Source: Qipengyuania_B thermophila (GTDB taxonomy: Bacteria; Pseudomonadota; Alphaproteobacteria; Sphingomonadales; Sphingomonadaceae). Taken from it: a stretch of DNA of 64,000 nucleotides. The stretch lies in NCBI RefSeq assembly GCF_004153605.1, contig NZ_SDSI01000002.1, forward strand, positions 372,001 to 436,000. Reading direction: 5' to 3'. This document shows, piece by piece, positions 1 to 9,541 of the stretch; position 1 is the first letter of the stretch, and every line of letters begins with the position of its first letter. Position numbers and translations under genes: made by a program. The notes below the pieces were generated by a model. It was not told the DNA's origin, did not search any database, and saw only the letters and a list, made by a program, of their open reading frames with translations.

Positions 1-1584
1 TCGGGGGCGTTGCTGCGGACAGGCGCTCTGGAGGAAGTGGCGGGGTGGGTGATCCGGCGCACCATGCGCAAGCCACGGCTGGCGCTGGGGGAAATCGCCG
101 GAGGCACGATGCTCGCCTCCGCGTTCATGAACAACACCCCGGTGGTGATCGTCATGATCCCGATCGTCCGCCGTCTGGCACGGGTGCTCAACGTCGCCGC
201 GACCCGGCTCCTTATCCCGCTGTCCTACATCTCGATCCTCGGCGGAACGCTGACCCTGATCGGCACCTCCACCAATCTGCTGGTGGCGGGCGTGTGGCAG
301 GAGCAGGGCCGCGCGCCGTTCGGCATCTTCGACATCACGCCCATCGGCTTCGTCGCCGCCGCGACGGGTGTTCTCGTCCTGCTCGTCCTTGGACCGCTGC
401 TGCTGCCCGACCGGAGGGCGGCGACGGAAAGCGACGAGCGTGAAAGCGACCTGTATCTTTCACATCTCGTGCTCGAGGCCGACAGCAAGCTGATCGGGAA
501 GAGACTGGCGGAATGCGGCATCAGCCGCAGAGCCGGGATCCGGATCATCGCCGCGCAGCGCGGCACGGCAAAGACCCGGCGTGACCTCGGAGAGTGGGTG
601 CTTGCCGCAGGCGACCAGCTTGTCGTTGCTGCCAACCCGACCGAACTCGCCTCGCTCGCGGAGGCGCCCGACTTCCGCACGGGCCTGGCGAGCGTGGGCG
701 GCGGCGTCGTCACCGCCGGGCCGCGCCGCCCGGCCGATCTGCAGCTGGTGCAGGCCGTCATCTCGCCCTCGCACCCCGTCATCGGGCGGCGCCTCGCCGA
801 GATCCCGCTGCTGTCGCGCATCCGGGTGCGCGTGCTCGGGCTGTCGCGGCCCCGTCACGTGGCCGGCCCGGACCTCGCCAATGTGCGCGTGCGCGCCGGC
901 GACCGCCTGCTGATCGCGGCCGGCAACGACGCGGCGCTGGCGCTGCGCACGAACGTCAATCTGGCCGACGTGGGCGGAGCGAAGGTGCGCGCGTTCCGGC
1001 GTGCCCGCGCGCCGATCGCCATTCTGACGCTTGCCGGGGTTGTCGCGGGGGCGGCGATGCTGGGCTTGCCGATCGAGGTGCTGGCGCTCGCCGGGGTGGG
1101 GCTGGTCCTGCTGACCCGCTGCCTCGAGCCGGAGGAGGCATGGTCCTCCATCGACGGCAACACGCTGGTGCTGATCTTCGGGATGCTTGCCGTCGGGCGA
1201 GGTCTGGAGAATGCGGGGACGGTCGACCTCCTCGTCGCCGCAGTCGCGCCCCTGCTTGGCGCAGCGTCGCCGCTCCTCCTGCTGATCGCGGTCTATGCCG
1301 TGACCAGCCTGCTGACGGAAACCGTCACCAACAACGCGGTGGCGGTGATCGTCACGCCCATCGCGATCGGTCTGGCCGAGGCGGCGGGGATGGACCCGCG
1401 CGCGCTGGTGGTGGCGGTCATGTTCGGCGCCAGCGCCAGCTTCGCCACGCCCATCGGCTATCAGACGAACACGCTCGTTTACGGAGCGGCAAATTACCGG
1501 TTCGCCGATTTCCTCAAGATCGGCGTCCCGATGAACATCATCGTCGGCCTTGCCACCTGCGTCGCGATCGAGATGCTGATGTAG
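1..1584 (+). CDS. SLC13/DASS-type permease with RCK_C domains, 5' partial
   Basis: C-terminal 527 residues of an inner-membrane anion/sodium symporter-like permease; the reading frame is open to the first base of the window, so the true start lies upstream and the TTG at base 10 is not a credible start. Family hallmarks are paired helical-hairpin motifs: MNNTPVV near residue 44 and GTSTNLLVAG near 90 in the first half, then TETVTNNAVAVIVTP and FATPIGYQTNTLVYG in the second half. Between the halves lie two TrkA-C (RCK_C) modules, each recognisable by the pattern IGKRLAE / IGRRLAE. Such proteins carry dicarboxylates, sulfate or similar anions; the substrate cannot be told from sequence. The next gene follows on the same strand after about 100 bases. 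Confidence 0.9.
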   Translation, partial: SGALLRTGALEEVAGWVIRRTMRKPRLALGEIAGGTMLASAFMNNTPVVIVMIPIVRRLARVLNVAATRLLIPLSYISILGGTLTLIGTSTNLLVAGVWQEQGRAPFGIFDITPIGFVAAATGVLVLLVLGPLLLPDRRAATESDERESDLYLSHLVLEADSKLIGKRLAECGISRRAGIRIIAAQRGTAKTRRDLGEWVLAAGDQLVVAANPTELASLAEAPDFRTGLASVGGGVVTAGPRRPADLQLVQAVISPSHPVIGRRLAEIPLLSRIRVRVLGLSRPRHVAGPDLANVRVRAGDRLLIAAGNDAALALRTNVNLADVGGAKVRAFRRARAPIAILTLAGVVAGAAMLGLPIEVLALAGVGLVLLTRCLEPEEAWSSIDGNTLVLIFGMLAVGRGLENAGTVDLLVAAVAPLLGAASPLLLLIAVYAVTSLLTETVTNNAVAVIVTPIAIGLAEAAGMDPRALVVAVMFGASASFATPIGYQTNTLVYGAANYRFADFLKIGVPMNIIVGLATCVAIEMLM

Positions 1585-1684
1585 GCACGTTCCCGCGCAG
1601 GCGCTGGCGGTGCCGCTGATGCCGGCGCTTTTCTGCCGCGCACGATCGCGTATGCTTGCACAACAGGTGGAGAGGAGCGCGAGC

Positions 1685-3001
1685 ATGATCAGGGTTCTCG
1701 GAGCGGCGGCGCTCGCCGCGATTGTCACCGCCCCGTCGGCGGCAAACACGCTGAGACAGGATGTGACCGCGCGCATGCCCGAGTTGATGGAGGTCTATCG
1801 CGACCTCCACGCCAATCCCGAATTGAGCTTCCAGGAGTTCGAGACGGCAGCCAAGCTCGCCGCCCGCGCGCGCGCGCTCGGCTTCGAGGTGACGGAGAAG
1901 GTCGGACGCACCGGCGTGGTCGCGGTCCTGCGCAACGGGCCAGGACCGACCGTGATGGTGAGGGCCGACATGGACGGGCTGCCCGTGACCGAGCAGACGG
2001 GACTGCCCTATGCGAGCACGCGCACGGCGACGCTCGCCAATGGCGCGACCAGCGGCGTCATGCACGCGTGCGGCCACGACACCCACATGGCGGCCTGGCT
2101 GGGCACCGCGCAGATCATGGCCGCGCGCCGGCAGGATTGGAGCGGCACGCTGGTCATGATCCTCCAGCCGGCCGAGGAAACGGGCGAGGGCGCGCTGGCC
2201 ATGCTGGAGGACGGGCTGTTCACCCGCTTCCCGCGGCCCGATTTTGCGCTTGCCTTCCACGATGCCGCCCAGTTCGAAGCCGGTATGATCGGCTACTCCG
2301 CGGGATACGCATTGGCCAATGTGGACAGCGTCGACCTCGTCATTCGCGGGGTGGGCGGGCACGGGGCCTATCCCCACACGACCAGGGATCCGGTAGTTCT
2401 GGCGGCGTCCACCGTCATGCGGCTGCAGACGCTCGTCAGCCGGGAAATCGCGCCGTCCGATCCGGCCGTCGTCACGGTGGGAAGCTTCCAGGCCGGGGCG
2501 AAGCACAACATCATCCCCGACGAGGCGCGGCTGCAACTCACGGTCCGTTCCTATTCCGACGGGACCCGCGCTCAGTTGCTGCGCGGGATCGAGAGGATCG
2601 CGCGGGGAGAGGCGATCGCGGCGGGCCTGCCCGAGGACCGGATGCCTCTGGTCACGGTGCAGGAACCCTACACTCCGGCGACCTTCAACGACGTCGATTT
2701 CACCGAGGAGGTCATGGCCGGGCTGCGCGAGCAGTTCGGCGCCGAACGGGTGATCGCCGTGCCGGCCGTCATGGGCGGCGAGGATTTCGGCCGGTTCCGG
2801 CGCGCCGATCCCGACCGGTTGAAGTCGCTGATCTTCTGGGTTGGCGGCGTGCCGGCCGACCAGTGGCAGAAGGCACAGGCGGGCGAGGTGGAACTGCCCT
2901 CGCTGCACTCCCCCTTCTGGGCCCCGGATGCCGAAAAGGTCATCGCCACCGCGGCCGAGGCGCTGGCAGCCGCGTCGATACGGCTGATGCCGAAAGGCTG
3001 A
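1685..3001 (+). CDS. Secreted M20-family amidohydrolase/peptidase
   Basis: Predicted 438-residue zinc hydrolase of the M20 amidohydrolase type (hippurate hydrolase / N-acyl amino acid hydrolase-like). The ATG at 1685 is chosen because it gives a clean signal peptide (MIRVLGAAALAAIVTAPSAA), so the enzyme probably acts in the periplasm; an upstream in-frame ATG at 1610 would bury this signal. Metal-site motifs are visible: VRADMDGLPV, HACGHDTHMA and QPAEETGEGA, with a terminal histidine in the LHSPFWAP segment. The dimerisation domain lies between, with GGVGGHGAYPH-like residues. The true substrate is unknown. The gene ends at a strong bidirectional hairpin shared with the convergent aceA unit. 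Confidence 0.88.
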   Translation: MIRVLGAAALAAIVTAPSAANTLRQDVTARMPELMEVYRDLHANPELSFQEFETAAKLAARARALGFEVTEKVGRTGVVAVLRNGPGPTVMVRADMDGLPVTEQTGLPYASTRTATLANGATSGVMHACGHDTHMAAWLGTAQIMAARRQDWSGTLVMILQPAEETGEGALAMLEDGLFTRFPRPDFALAFHDAAQFEAGMIGYSAGYALANVDSVDLVIRGVGGHGAYPHTTRDPVVLAASTVMRLQTLVSREIAPSDPAVVTVGSFQAGAKHNIIPDEARLQLTVRSYSDGTRAQLLRGIERIARGEAIAAGLPEDRMPLVTVQEPYTPATFNDVDFTEEVMAGLREQFGAERVIAVPAVMGGEDFGRFRRADPDRLKSLIFWVGGVPADQWQKAQAGEVELPSLHSPFWAPDAEKVIATAAEALAAASIRLMPKG

Positions 3002-3027
3002 ACGGGTTCTCCGCTCCTCAGGGCAAA

Positions 3028-3078
3028 CGCCGCCGGAAGCACAAGCTTCCGGCGGCGCGGTTCTCCTCCCCAGGAGAA
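3028..3078. terminator. Tandem hairpins between convergent genes
   Basis: A perfect 13-bp inverted repeat (arms 3028-3040 and 3045-3057, tetraloop ACAA) is followed by a second perfect 7-bp hairpin (3061-3067 / 3072-3078, loop CCCC). They sit in the 84-base gap between the M20 hydrolase and the aceA downstream gene, so they probably stop transcription from both sides. There is no long U-tract. Confidence 0.75.
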
Positions 3079-3085
3079 AGCAGGA

Positions 3086-3277
3086 TCATTCGTCGCCCGG
3101 AACGTACGTTCCGAGGCGGTGGTGAAGGGCGTTGATGCGGGCGAGCTCGTCGCGGTCGTCCGTCTGGCGGGCATAGGCGGTCAGCGCTGTCCGCAGCAGC
3201 CGGAAGTCGGCGGTCGAGAACAGTGCCCGGGCGCGGCCCGGCTCGCTCGTGCCCGGCTGGTCGTGGTCGGTGGCCAT
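3086..3277 (-). CDS. Small conserved-type hypothetical protein downstream of aceA
   Basis: A 63-residue soluble protein of unknown function, rich in charged residues and with a predicted helical middle (about residues 20-52). It starts 11 bases after the aceA stop and is preceded by a strong ribosome binding site (GAGGAGAA, about 6 bases before the ATG), which supports it as a real gene co-transcribed with isocitrate lyase. It has no cysteines, no signal peptide and no membrane segment. I do not recognise a domain. Its position suggests a role linked to acetate/fatty-acid metabolism or simply passenger status in that operon. Confidence 0.65.
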   Translation of the reverse strand: MATDHDQPGTSEPGRARALFSTADFRLLRTALTAYARQTDDRDELARINALHHRLGTYVPGDE

Positions 3278-3288
3278 GGTGTTTCTCC

Positions 3289-4881
3289 TCAGGCAGCCGC
3301 GAACTGGTTCATGGTGTTGGCCGCGCCACCGGCCTTGAGGGCAGCCTCGCCGGCAAAGTATTCCTTGTGATCGTCGCCGATGTCCGACCCGGCCATGTTC
3401 TGGTGCCGCACACAGGCGATGCCCTGCCGGATTTCCGCCCGCTGCACGTCGCGGACGTAGCCCAGCATGCCGTCACCCCCGAAATAGCGCGCCGCGAGAT
3501 TGTCGGTGCTGAGCGCGGCGGTGTGATAGGTCGGCAGCGTGATCAGGTGATGGAAGACACCGGCCTCGCGCGCGGCGTCGGCCTGGAAGGATCGGATGCG
3601 CGCGTCCGCCTCACGCGCAAGCGCCGTCTCGTCATACTCGGCGCTCATCAGGCGGCTGCGGTCATAGTCCGACACGTCGCGGCCTTCATCCTTCCACAGA
3701 TCAAAGACCTGTTGGCGGAAGTTCAGAGTCCAGTTGAAGCTGGGTGAATTGTTGTAGACCAGCTTCGCGTTGGGGATCACCTCGCGGATCCGCTTCACCA
3801 TGCCGCCGATCTGGCCGATGTGCGGCTTCTCCGTCTCGATCCAGATGAGGTCGGCGCCGTTCTGCAAGGACGTGATGCAGTCCAGAACGCAGCGGTCCTC
3901 GCCCGTGCCCTCGCGGAACTGGAACAGGTTCGAGCGCAGCCGCTTGGGCCGCACCAGCCGCCCGTTCCGGGAGATCAGCACTTCGTTGTTGCCGAGCGAT
4001 CCCACGTCCACCTCCTCGCAGTCGAGGAAGCTGTTGTAGCGGTCGCCAAGATCGCCAGGTGCCTCGCTGTAGGCGATCTGCTTCGTCAGACCGGCTCCAA
4101 GGCTGTCGGTGCGCGCGACGATGATCCCGTTGTCGACCCCAAGCTCCAGAAACGCGTGGCGGACAGCTCGGATCTTCTGCAGGAAATCCTCGTGCGGAAC
4201 GGTCACCTTGCCATCCTGATGGCCGCACTGCTTCTCGTCCGACACCTGGTTCTCGATCTGAATGGCGCAGGCGCCCGCCTCGATCATCTTTTTGGTCAGC
4301 AGGTATGTGGCTTCCGCATTGCCGAACCCGGCGTCGATGTCGGCGATTAAGGGCACGACGTGGGTCTCGAAGGAGTCGATCCGCTGCTCGATGCGGCGCG
4401 CCTCCAGCTCGTCTCCGCGGCTTCTGGCGGCATCAAGCTCGCGGAACAATCCGCCAAGCTCGCGCGCGTCCGCCTGGCGGAGGAAGGTGTAGATCTCCTC
4501 GATCAGCGCCGGGACGGCCGTCTTCTCGTGCATCGACTGGTCCGGCAGCGGACCGAACTCGCTGCGCAACGCCGCGATCATCCATCCTGACAGATAGACA
4601 TACCGCCCCCTGGTGGATCCGAAATGCTTCTTGATCGCGATCAGCTTCTGCTGCGCGATGAAGCCGTGCCAGCAGCCGAGCGACTGCGTGTATTTCGCCG
4701 GATCGGCGTCATACGCGTCCATGTCTCGCCGCATCACGCCCGCAGTATGGCGCGCGATGTCCAGGCCGCAGCGGAAGCGGTTCTGCAGCCGCATCCGCGC
4801 CACGTGTTCAGCCTCGGCCGCCTTTCCGTGCACGGATCCGATATCCGCCCGCGCGCGCTCGACCATCTCGTTGTACGTCAT
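3289..4881 (-). CDS. aceA: Isocitrate lyase
   Basis: Isocitrate lyase cleaves isocitrate to glyoxylate and succinate, the first step of the glyoxylate bypass used on acetate and fatty acids. The protein is 530 residues, matching the longer isocitrate lyase subfamily rather than the roughly 430-residue E. coli type. The catalytic loop reads KQCGHQDGKVTVPHE, a variant of the classical KKCGH signature; other marks are the SPSFNW segment and the metal-binding DIDAGFGNAE. The ATG at 4881 is preferred over an upstream in-frame GTG-like extension because GAGGGACGG lies directly before it. The gene is divergent from an XRE acyl-CoA regulator, the expected controller. No malate synthase is present in the window. 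Confidence 0.96.
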   Translation of the reverse strand: MTYNEMVERARADIGSVHGKAAEAEHVARMRLQNRFRCGLDIARHTAGVMRRDMDAYDADPAKYTQSLGCWHGFIAQQKLIAIKKHFGSTRGRYVYLSGWMIAALRSEFGPLPDQSMHEKTAVPALIEEIYTFLRQADARELGGLFRELDAARSRGDELEARRIEQRIDSFETHVVPLIADIDAGFGNAEATYLLTKKMIEAGACAIQIENQVSDEKQCGHQDGKVTVPHEDFLQKIRAVRHAFLELGVDNGIIVARTDSLGAGLTKQIAYSEAPGDLGDRYNSFLDCEEVDVGSLGNNEVLISRNGRLVRPKRLRSNLFQFREGTGEDRCVLDCITSLQNGADLIWIETEKPHIGQIGGMVKRIREVIPNAKLVYNNSPSFNWTLNFRQQVFDLWKDEGRDVSDYDRSRLMSAEYDETALAREADARIRSFQADAAREAGVFHHLITLPTYHTAALSTDNLAARYFGGDGMLGYVRDVQRAEIRQGIACVRHQNMAGSDIGDDHKEYFAGEAALKAGGAANTMNQFAAA

Positions 4882-4974
4882 TGCCGTCCCTCTTTTTTCG
4901 CGTTGGACCACTCAATGACCGGATCACGGCACGACGTCAGGCGAGGATGAAAAGAATTTTAGTGAAAACTCATA

Positions 4975-4993
4975 CAAGGTGATATCCAAGGTG
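4975..4993. promoter_or_regulatory. Direct repeat in the aceA / regulator intergenic region
   Basis: Two copies of CAAGGTG, at 4975-4981 and 4987-4993, lie 12 bases apart in the AT-richer 140-base gap between aceA and its divergent regulator. The placement and helical spacing fit an operator for the adjacent XRE regulator, but no published site is recognised here, so this is inference. Confidence 0.35.
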
Positions 4994-5021
4994 GTAATGT
5001 TGTGAACGGGGGATAAGGCTC

Positions 5022-6329
5022 GTGCCAGTTTATGTGGGCGGCGCGCTCCGTCGGCTCCGGCGGAAGGAACGCCTGACGCAGGCCGCGCTTGCCGCGCGGC
5101 TCGACATTTCGACCAGCTATCTCAACCTCCTCGAACGCAACCAGCGTCCCCTGAGCACGCGTGTCCTGATGCAACTCGCGGCCGAGTTCGGCTTCGACAC
5201 CTCGCTTCTCGAAGGGCAGGGCGACTTCGGCGGCGTCGACGGACTGGCGCGGCGGCTGGCCGATCCGCGGTTCGCCGATCTCGCTCTCGACCGCAGCGAG
5301 ATCGAGGATTGCGTCGCCGCCTCGCCGGGCCTTGCGGCTGCCTTCGCGCGCCTGTTCGACGCGGGGCCTCTTCCTTCCTTGTCGGAGCAGGCGCCGGGAG
5401 GCCGCCCACCGGCCGTCGCCCGCTGGCGCAATCATTTTCCCGCCCTCGACGATGCGGCCGAGCGGCTGGCCGATGCGCTGCGCATGTCCCGCAGCGACCC
5501 GATGGGCGCCTTGCTCGATCATCTGCGGCAGACCCATCATCTGCTGGTCAGGATCCTGCCTCACGAGGTGATGGCGGGGGCGGTCGGCCGGCTGGATCTG
5601 CATGCGCGGCAGCTCCAGGTGAGCGAGCTGCTGGGCCCCGAAGAGCGCCTGGTGGAGGTCGCCAGGGCAATCGGCCGCATCGAGCACGGGCCGGCGATGA
5701 TGTCTCTCGCGCGGGGAGCCGAGCTTGATCCCGCGAGCATGGAGCACGCAGCATTCCTGCGGCATCTCGAACATTACTTCGCTGCGGCGTTGCTGATGCC
5801 TTACCGCCGCTTTTTGAGAGCCGCGGACGCGGTGAGTTACGATCTGCGGGTTCTTCAACGGCGCTTCGGCGTACCGTTTTCCGCTCTTGCACTGCGCCTG
5901 TCCTCGCTGCAGCGGGTGGGGGAGGCGGGCCTGCCGTTCTTCATGGGCCGCGTCGATGCGGCCGGCCAGTGGTCGAAGGCGATCGCCGGCGCGAGCGCGG
6001 CGACCTTCATCGAAACCGAACCGCGCTGTCCGCTGTGGGTCGTTCACCAGAGCTGGCGCAGCCGGGGAAGGTTGCTGGGTCAGCGGGTGAACCTTTCCGG
6101 CGTGCATCCGTCCGACTGGGTGATCTTCAGCGTCGCGGAAGGCGAGGAGCACCTTCCCGGAGGCGCGCAGGCGGTGGTGCTGGGGCTGGAGAGCCGGTTT
6201 GCGAAAGAACTGTCGCCCCAACTCTTGCCGCCGGAAATCACGCCTGCAGGCCTGGGATGCCGCCGCTGCGAGCGATCCGACTGCCTCCAGCGGTCGCTGC
6301 CGCACGCAGGCAACGCGCCGCCGTCTTGA
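5022..6329 (+). CDS. XRE-family short-chain acyl-CoA regulator (RamB/ScfR-like)
   Basis: A 435-residue DNA-binding regulator. Residues about 6-60 form an XRE helix-turn-helix (RLTQAALAARLDISTSYLNL then ERNQRPLS). The rest resembles the M78-like and DUF2083 regions of regulators that sense short-chain acyl-CoAs, including the typical FAAALLMPY segment and a C-terminal cysteine cluster (CRRCERSDC). A zinc-peptidase HExxH motif is not visible, so proteolysis is unlikely. Homologues of this type control glyoxylate bypass or propionate genes, and the divergent aceA supports that role. The start is GTG at 5022; a second GTG at 5034 would remove four residues. Confidence 0.88.
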   Translation: MPVYVGGALRRLRRKERLTQAALAARLDISTSYLNLLERNQRPLSTRVLMQLAAEFGFDTSLLEGQGDFGGVDGLARRLADPRFADLALDRSEIEDCVAASPGLAAAFARLFDAGPLPSLSEQAPGGRPPAVARWRNHFPALDDAAERLADALRMSRSDPMGALLDHLRQTHHLLVRILPHEVMAGAVGRLDLHARQLQVSELLGPEERLVEVARAIGRIEHGPAMMSLARGAELDPASMEHAAFLRHLEHYFAAALLMPYRRFLRAADAVSYDLRVLQRRFGVPFSALALRLSSLQRVGEAGLPFFMGRVDAAGQWSKAIAGASAATFIETEPRCPLWVVHQSWRSRGRLLGQRVNLSGVHPSDWVIFSVAEGEEHLPGGAQAVVLGLESRFAKELSPQLLPPEITPAGLGCRRCERSDCLQRSLPHAGNAPPS

Positions 6330-6348
6330 ACCCGGCGGTCAGGCGCGT

Positions 6349-7227
6349 TCAGGCGGTGGTCCGGTACACATGCCCTGCCGAGGGGAAGGAGCGGTTCCGG
6401 ACAGCCGCTGCATAGGTGCGCGCGGCCGTGCCGACCTCCTCGGCGAGGTTGGCGAACCGCTCGACAAAGCGGGGCACACGGTCGAACATGCCGAGCATGT
6501 CGTCCGTCACGAGCACCTGCCCATCGCAGTGGTTCGAGGCGCCGATGCCGATGACCGGAATGGCAAGCCTGTCGGTCAGCGTGACGGCAATCGGCTCGAC
6601 CACGCCTTCGCACACAACGGAAAACGCCCCCGCGGCTTCGAGTGCGGTGGCGTCGGCGAGGATCTTCTCGGCCTCGGCATCCGATTTCCCGCGCGCGCCG
6701 TAGCCGCCCAGCACGTTGACCGCCTGAGGCGTCAGACCCACATGCCCCATCACGGGGATGCCGCGCGCCACCAGAAACGCGACCGTGTCCGCCATGGCGG
6801 CACCGCCTTCCAGCTTCACGGCGCCCGCCCCTGTCTGTTTCAGCAGCGACGCCGCGCTGGCGAAGGCCTGCTGGGGGGCGCCCTCGTAGCTGCCGAACGG
6901 CATGTCGACGACCACGAGGGCGTGCCGCGCGCCGCGCACCACCGCTGCTCCGTGCGCCGCCATCATCTCGAGGGTGACCGGGATTGTCGACGGCAGGCCG
7001 TAGATCACCTGCGCCAGCGAGTCCCCGACCAGCAGCATGTCGCAATGCGGGTCGAGCAGTTCTGCCTGACGCGCCGTGTAGGCGGTGAGCATGACGATGG
7101 GCGTTTCGGTCCGCCCCTCGCGCTTGCGTTGCCGGATCAGGGGCACTGTCGTCGCCCTTGTCCGCGAGGCTTGCGAGGGGGTGTCGGGTTCCGGCAAGGG
7201 TGGAGCGCTCTCGTGATGCGTGGACAT
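6349..7227 (-). CDS. panB: 3-methyl-2-oxobutanoate hydroxymethyltransferase
   Basis: Ketopantoate hydroxymethyltransferase, the first committed step of pantothenate (and so coenzyme A) synthesis; it transfers a hydroxymethyl group from methylene-tetrahydrofolate to 2-oxoisovalerate in the cytoplasm. The 292-residue protein shows the family blocks: [39 protein letters not shown] and the IGIGAS...DGQVLV motif. The ATG at 7227 gives a roughly 35-residue N-terminal tail before the barrel. The long in-frame extension upstream overlaps the permease on the other strand and is rejected. The gene is convergent with the acyl-CoA regulator with only 19 bases between stops; panC is not adjacent. Confidence 0.95.
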   Translation of the reverse strand: MSTHHESAPPLPEPDTPSQASRTRATTVPLIRQRKREGRTETPIVMLTAYTARQAELLDPHCDMLLVGDSLAQVIYGLPSTIPVTLEMMAAHGAAVVRGARHALVVVDMPFGSYEGAPQQAFASAASLLKQTGAGAVKLEGGAAMADTVAFLVARGIPVMGHVGLTPQAVNVLGGYGARGKSDAEAEKILADATALEAAGAFSVVCEGVVEPIAVTLTDRLAIPVIGIGASNHCDGQVLVTDDMLGMFDRVPRFVERFANLAEEVGTAARTYAAAVRNRSFPSAGHVYRTTA

Positions 7228-7366
7228 GGCGAGGTTGGTACATGCCCTTGCCTGCCGGGGAAAGGCCGCATTCCGCCTTGTAAAGCGGCTCGTTTCCGCT
7301 AGCGTCCGCCGCGACAAGAGCGGCAGGTGCGCCGCCGCTCGCACCAGTGGAGGGGTCGGGGACAGC

Positions 7367-8950
7367 ATGCTTTTCGGTCGTGTGAAGCCGTTGGACGCCA
7401 TTCTGGCGACCGCGAAGAAGAAGTCGCTTGAACGGACGCTCGGCGCCTTGCAGCTCACGCTGTTCGGCATCGGCGCGGTGATCGGCACCGGCATTTTCGT
7501 GCTGACCTCCGAAGGGGCGCAGAAAGCGGGACCCGGCCTCATGCTGGCGTTCGCCATTGCCGGGCTGATCTGCATCGTCGCGGCGCTGTGTTATGCGGAA
7601 ATTGCGTCCATGATCCCCGTGGCCGGTTCCGCCTACACCTACACCTACGCCACCATGGGCGAATTGCTGGCCTGGACGGTGGGCTGGGCACTCGTGCTCG
7701 AATATGCAGTGGCCGCGTCGGCGGTGTCCGTGGGCTGGTCAGGCTATTTCGTCGGCACGTTGCGCGAACTTGCCGGTATCGACCTGCCGATCTGGTTGAC
7801 GGCCGGTCCGGTGGCACTGGGCGGCGCGCCGGGCGGCTTCATCAACCTGCCGGCGGTGTTCATCGCCGGGGTCATCACCTGGCTGCTGATGATCGGCACC
7901 ACGGAGAGCGCGCGGGTCAACGCCATTCTCGTCGTCATCAAGGTGGTGGCGCTCACGACCTTCATCGTGCTCACCCTGCCGAGCGAGGAATTCGACACGG
8001 GCCGGTTCAATCCGTTCCTCCCGGCGGGCGTGTTCGGTGGGTTCGGAACGGGGCTGGGCGCCGTCGGCGCGGCGGCGATCATCTTCTTTGCCTATGTCGG
8101 GTTTGACTCGGTCTCGACCGCGGCAGAGGAAACCAAGAACCCGCAGCGCAACGTCCCCATCGGGCTGATCGGGAGCCTGCTGTTCTGCACGGTCTTCTAC
8201 ATCCTCGTGGCGGCCGGCGCGATCGGCACCATCGGCGGGCAGCCGATCATGGGTCCGAACGGCATTCCGTTCCCGGCGGGTTCGGCCGAACTCGCGCGCC
8301 AGTGCGCGCTGCCGCAGTATGCGGACTGGCTCGTGTGCTCGAACGAGGCGCTTGCCCATGTCCTGCGGCAGATCGGTTATTCGACCATCGGCAACATGCT
8401 GGGGCTGGCGGCGTTCATCGCCCTGCCGTCGGTCATTCTCATCCTGCTTTACGGGCAGACGCGCATCTTCTTCGTGATGTCGCGCGACGGGCTGCTGCCG
8501 GAGGGGCTGTCGAAGATTCATCCGAAGTGGAAGACCCCCTATGTGGTGACGCTGATGACCGGATGCGTGGTGGCGTTTGCGGCCGCGTTCCTGCCGGTCG
8601 GCCGGCTGGCGGAGATCGCCAACACCGGCACGCTGTATGCCTTCCTGATGGTGGCGCTGGCGGTGCTTCTCCTGCGGGTGCGCGATCCGCAGCGGCCGCG
8701 GGCCTTCCGGGTTCCCGGGGTCTGGTTCGTGGCGCCGGCGGCGATGTTCGGTTGCGCCTTCCTGTTCTTCAACCTTCCGGCAAGCGCCATGCTCGTGTTC
8801 CCGGTGTGGGGTGCGGTCGGGCTGCTGATCTATTTCGGCTACAGCCGCAGCCGCAGCCATCTGGGCCGCGGCATTGTCGAGGTCGTCGACGACATCGAAG
8901 GCCGGGAGACGATGCTGCCGATCGACGCGCCGGGCGCGGCGGAGCGCTAG
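7367..8950 (+). CDS. APC-family amino acid permease (CAT-like)
   Basis: A 527-residue inner-membrane amino acid transporter of the APC superfamily, cationic amino acid transporter (YfnA/CAT) branch. The first helix carries the substrate-site motif [18 protein letters not shown]; other marks are [21 protein letters not shown] residues after helix 3 and [20 protein letters not shown] in helix 6/loop. About twelve to thirteen hydrophobic helices are readable. The start at 7367 (ATG) follows GGAGGGG; an in-frame upstream ATG at 7220 lies in panB and is rejected. The substrate is probably a cationic or small neutral amino acid, which cannot be resolved further. A strong terminator follows. Confidence 0.92.
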   Translation: MLFGRVKPLDAILATAKKKSLERTLGALQLTLFGIGAVIGTGIFVLTSEGAQKAGPGLMLAFAIAGLICIVAALCYAEIASMIPVAGSAYTYTYATMGELLAWTVGWALVLEYAVAASAVSVGWSGYFVGTLRELAGIDLPIWLTAGPVALGGAPGGFINLPAVFIAGVITWLLMIGTTESARVNAILVVIKVVALTTFIVLTLPSEEFDTGRFNPFLPAGVFGGFGTGLGAVGAAAIIFFAYVGFDSVSTAAEETKNPQRNVPIGLIGSLLFCTVFYILVAAGAIGTIGGQPIMGPNGIPFPAGSAELARQCALPQYADWLVCSNEALAHVLRQIGYSTIGNMLGLAAFIALPSVILILLYGQTRIFFVMSRDGLLPEGLSKIHPKWKTPYVVTLMTGCVVAFAAAFLPVGRLAEIANTGTLYAFLMVALAVLLLRVRDPQRPRAFRVPGVWFVAPAAMFGCAFLFFNLPASAMLVFPVWGAVGLLIYFGYSRSRSHLGRGIVEVVDDIEGRETMLPIDAPGAAER

Positions 8951-8967
8951 GCGCGGAGGGCTAACGT

Positions 8968-9000
8968 GGAAACGGGCGCCGCAACCGGGCGCCCGTTTCC
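8968..9000. terminator. Bidirectional hairpin terminator
   Basis: A perfect 13-bp inverted repeat (8968-8980 and 8988-9000) with a 7-base loop, placed between the convergent permease and split-barrel genes. The arms end in AAAC / GTTT, so each strand has a short T-rich side, and TT follows on the plus strand. Confidence 0.8.
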
Positions 9001-9037
9001 TTATCCGCGCTGATCCGCGCCCCGCGCGGATGCCGCC

Positions 9038-9520
9038 TCAGAGTGTGGTTTCGGTGTGGTTTTCCGCCGCTTCCTGGCGCACGTCGCCGCCGAGCAGCAT
9101 CTTCACATTGTCGAACAGCCCGAGATCGCTGTTCCAGATCTCGGCCTGACCGAGATCCATCCGCAACATCAGCAGGTTCGGATCGTCCTTGCCCCCGTCG
9201 AACCAGGCGGCGGTCATCCGGTCCCATTCCTTCTCCAGACGCTCGCGGCTGGTTTCCTCGTTCAGCGTGCCCTCGAAGCGGGCGAAGATCTTGTGGTCCT
9301 TGCTGGCGAAGGTGCAGACCGCTTCGCCCATCTGGGCAAGGTGATGATCGCGTCTGGTGAAGAACCAGATCGCGCTGTTTGCGTCCTTGTCGAGCTTGGC
9401 GGTCATCACCACCGCATTGGCGGGATCGGCCTTGCGCTCGAGAAATACGAAGGGCGAGTCGGCAAGGGCGCGCCAGAATGTCTGCTTCAGTTCGTCATCC
9501 TTGTGTGTGTCGTGATGCAT
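9038..9520 (-). CDS. Pyridoxamine 5'-phosphate oxidase-like FMN split-barrel protein
   Basis: A 160-residue protein of the general-stress (YdaG/PPOX) split-barrel group, probably binding FMN or F420-like flavin and acting in the cytoplasm. Typical features are FWRALADSPFVFL at the N-terminus, the strand pair MTAKLDKDANSAIWFFT, and the ending EIWNSDLGLFDNVKMLLG seen in the stress subfamily. A good Shine-Dalgarno (AAGGAGAG) precedes the ATG. An EcfG-type promoter lies 22-47 bases upstream, so control by the general stress response is likely. The enzyme's substrate is unknown; it is not a pdxH-type biosynthetic oxidase by size or context. Confidence 0.88.
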   Translation of the reverse strand: MHHDTHKDDELKQTFWRALADSPFVFLERKADPANAVVMTAKLDKDANSAIWFFTRRDHHLAQMGEAVCTFASKDHKIFARFEGTLNEETSRERLEKEWDRMTAAWFDGGKDDPNLLMLRMDLGQAEIWNSDLGLFDNVKMLLGGDVRQEAAENHTETTL

Positions 9521-9541
9521 TCGTGCTCTCCTTTGCTCGCG

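Noticed and set aside
3099..3112. Perfect 14-base palindrome GGAACGTACGTTCC
   Set aside because: It lies inside the C-terminal codons of the 63-residue gene, far from any promoter, so it is probably chance; it is not a LexA box or EcfG motif.
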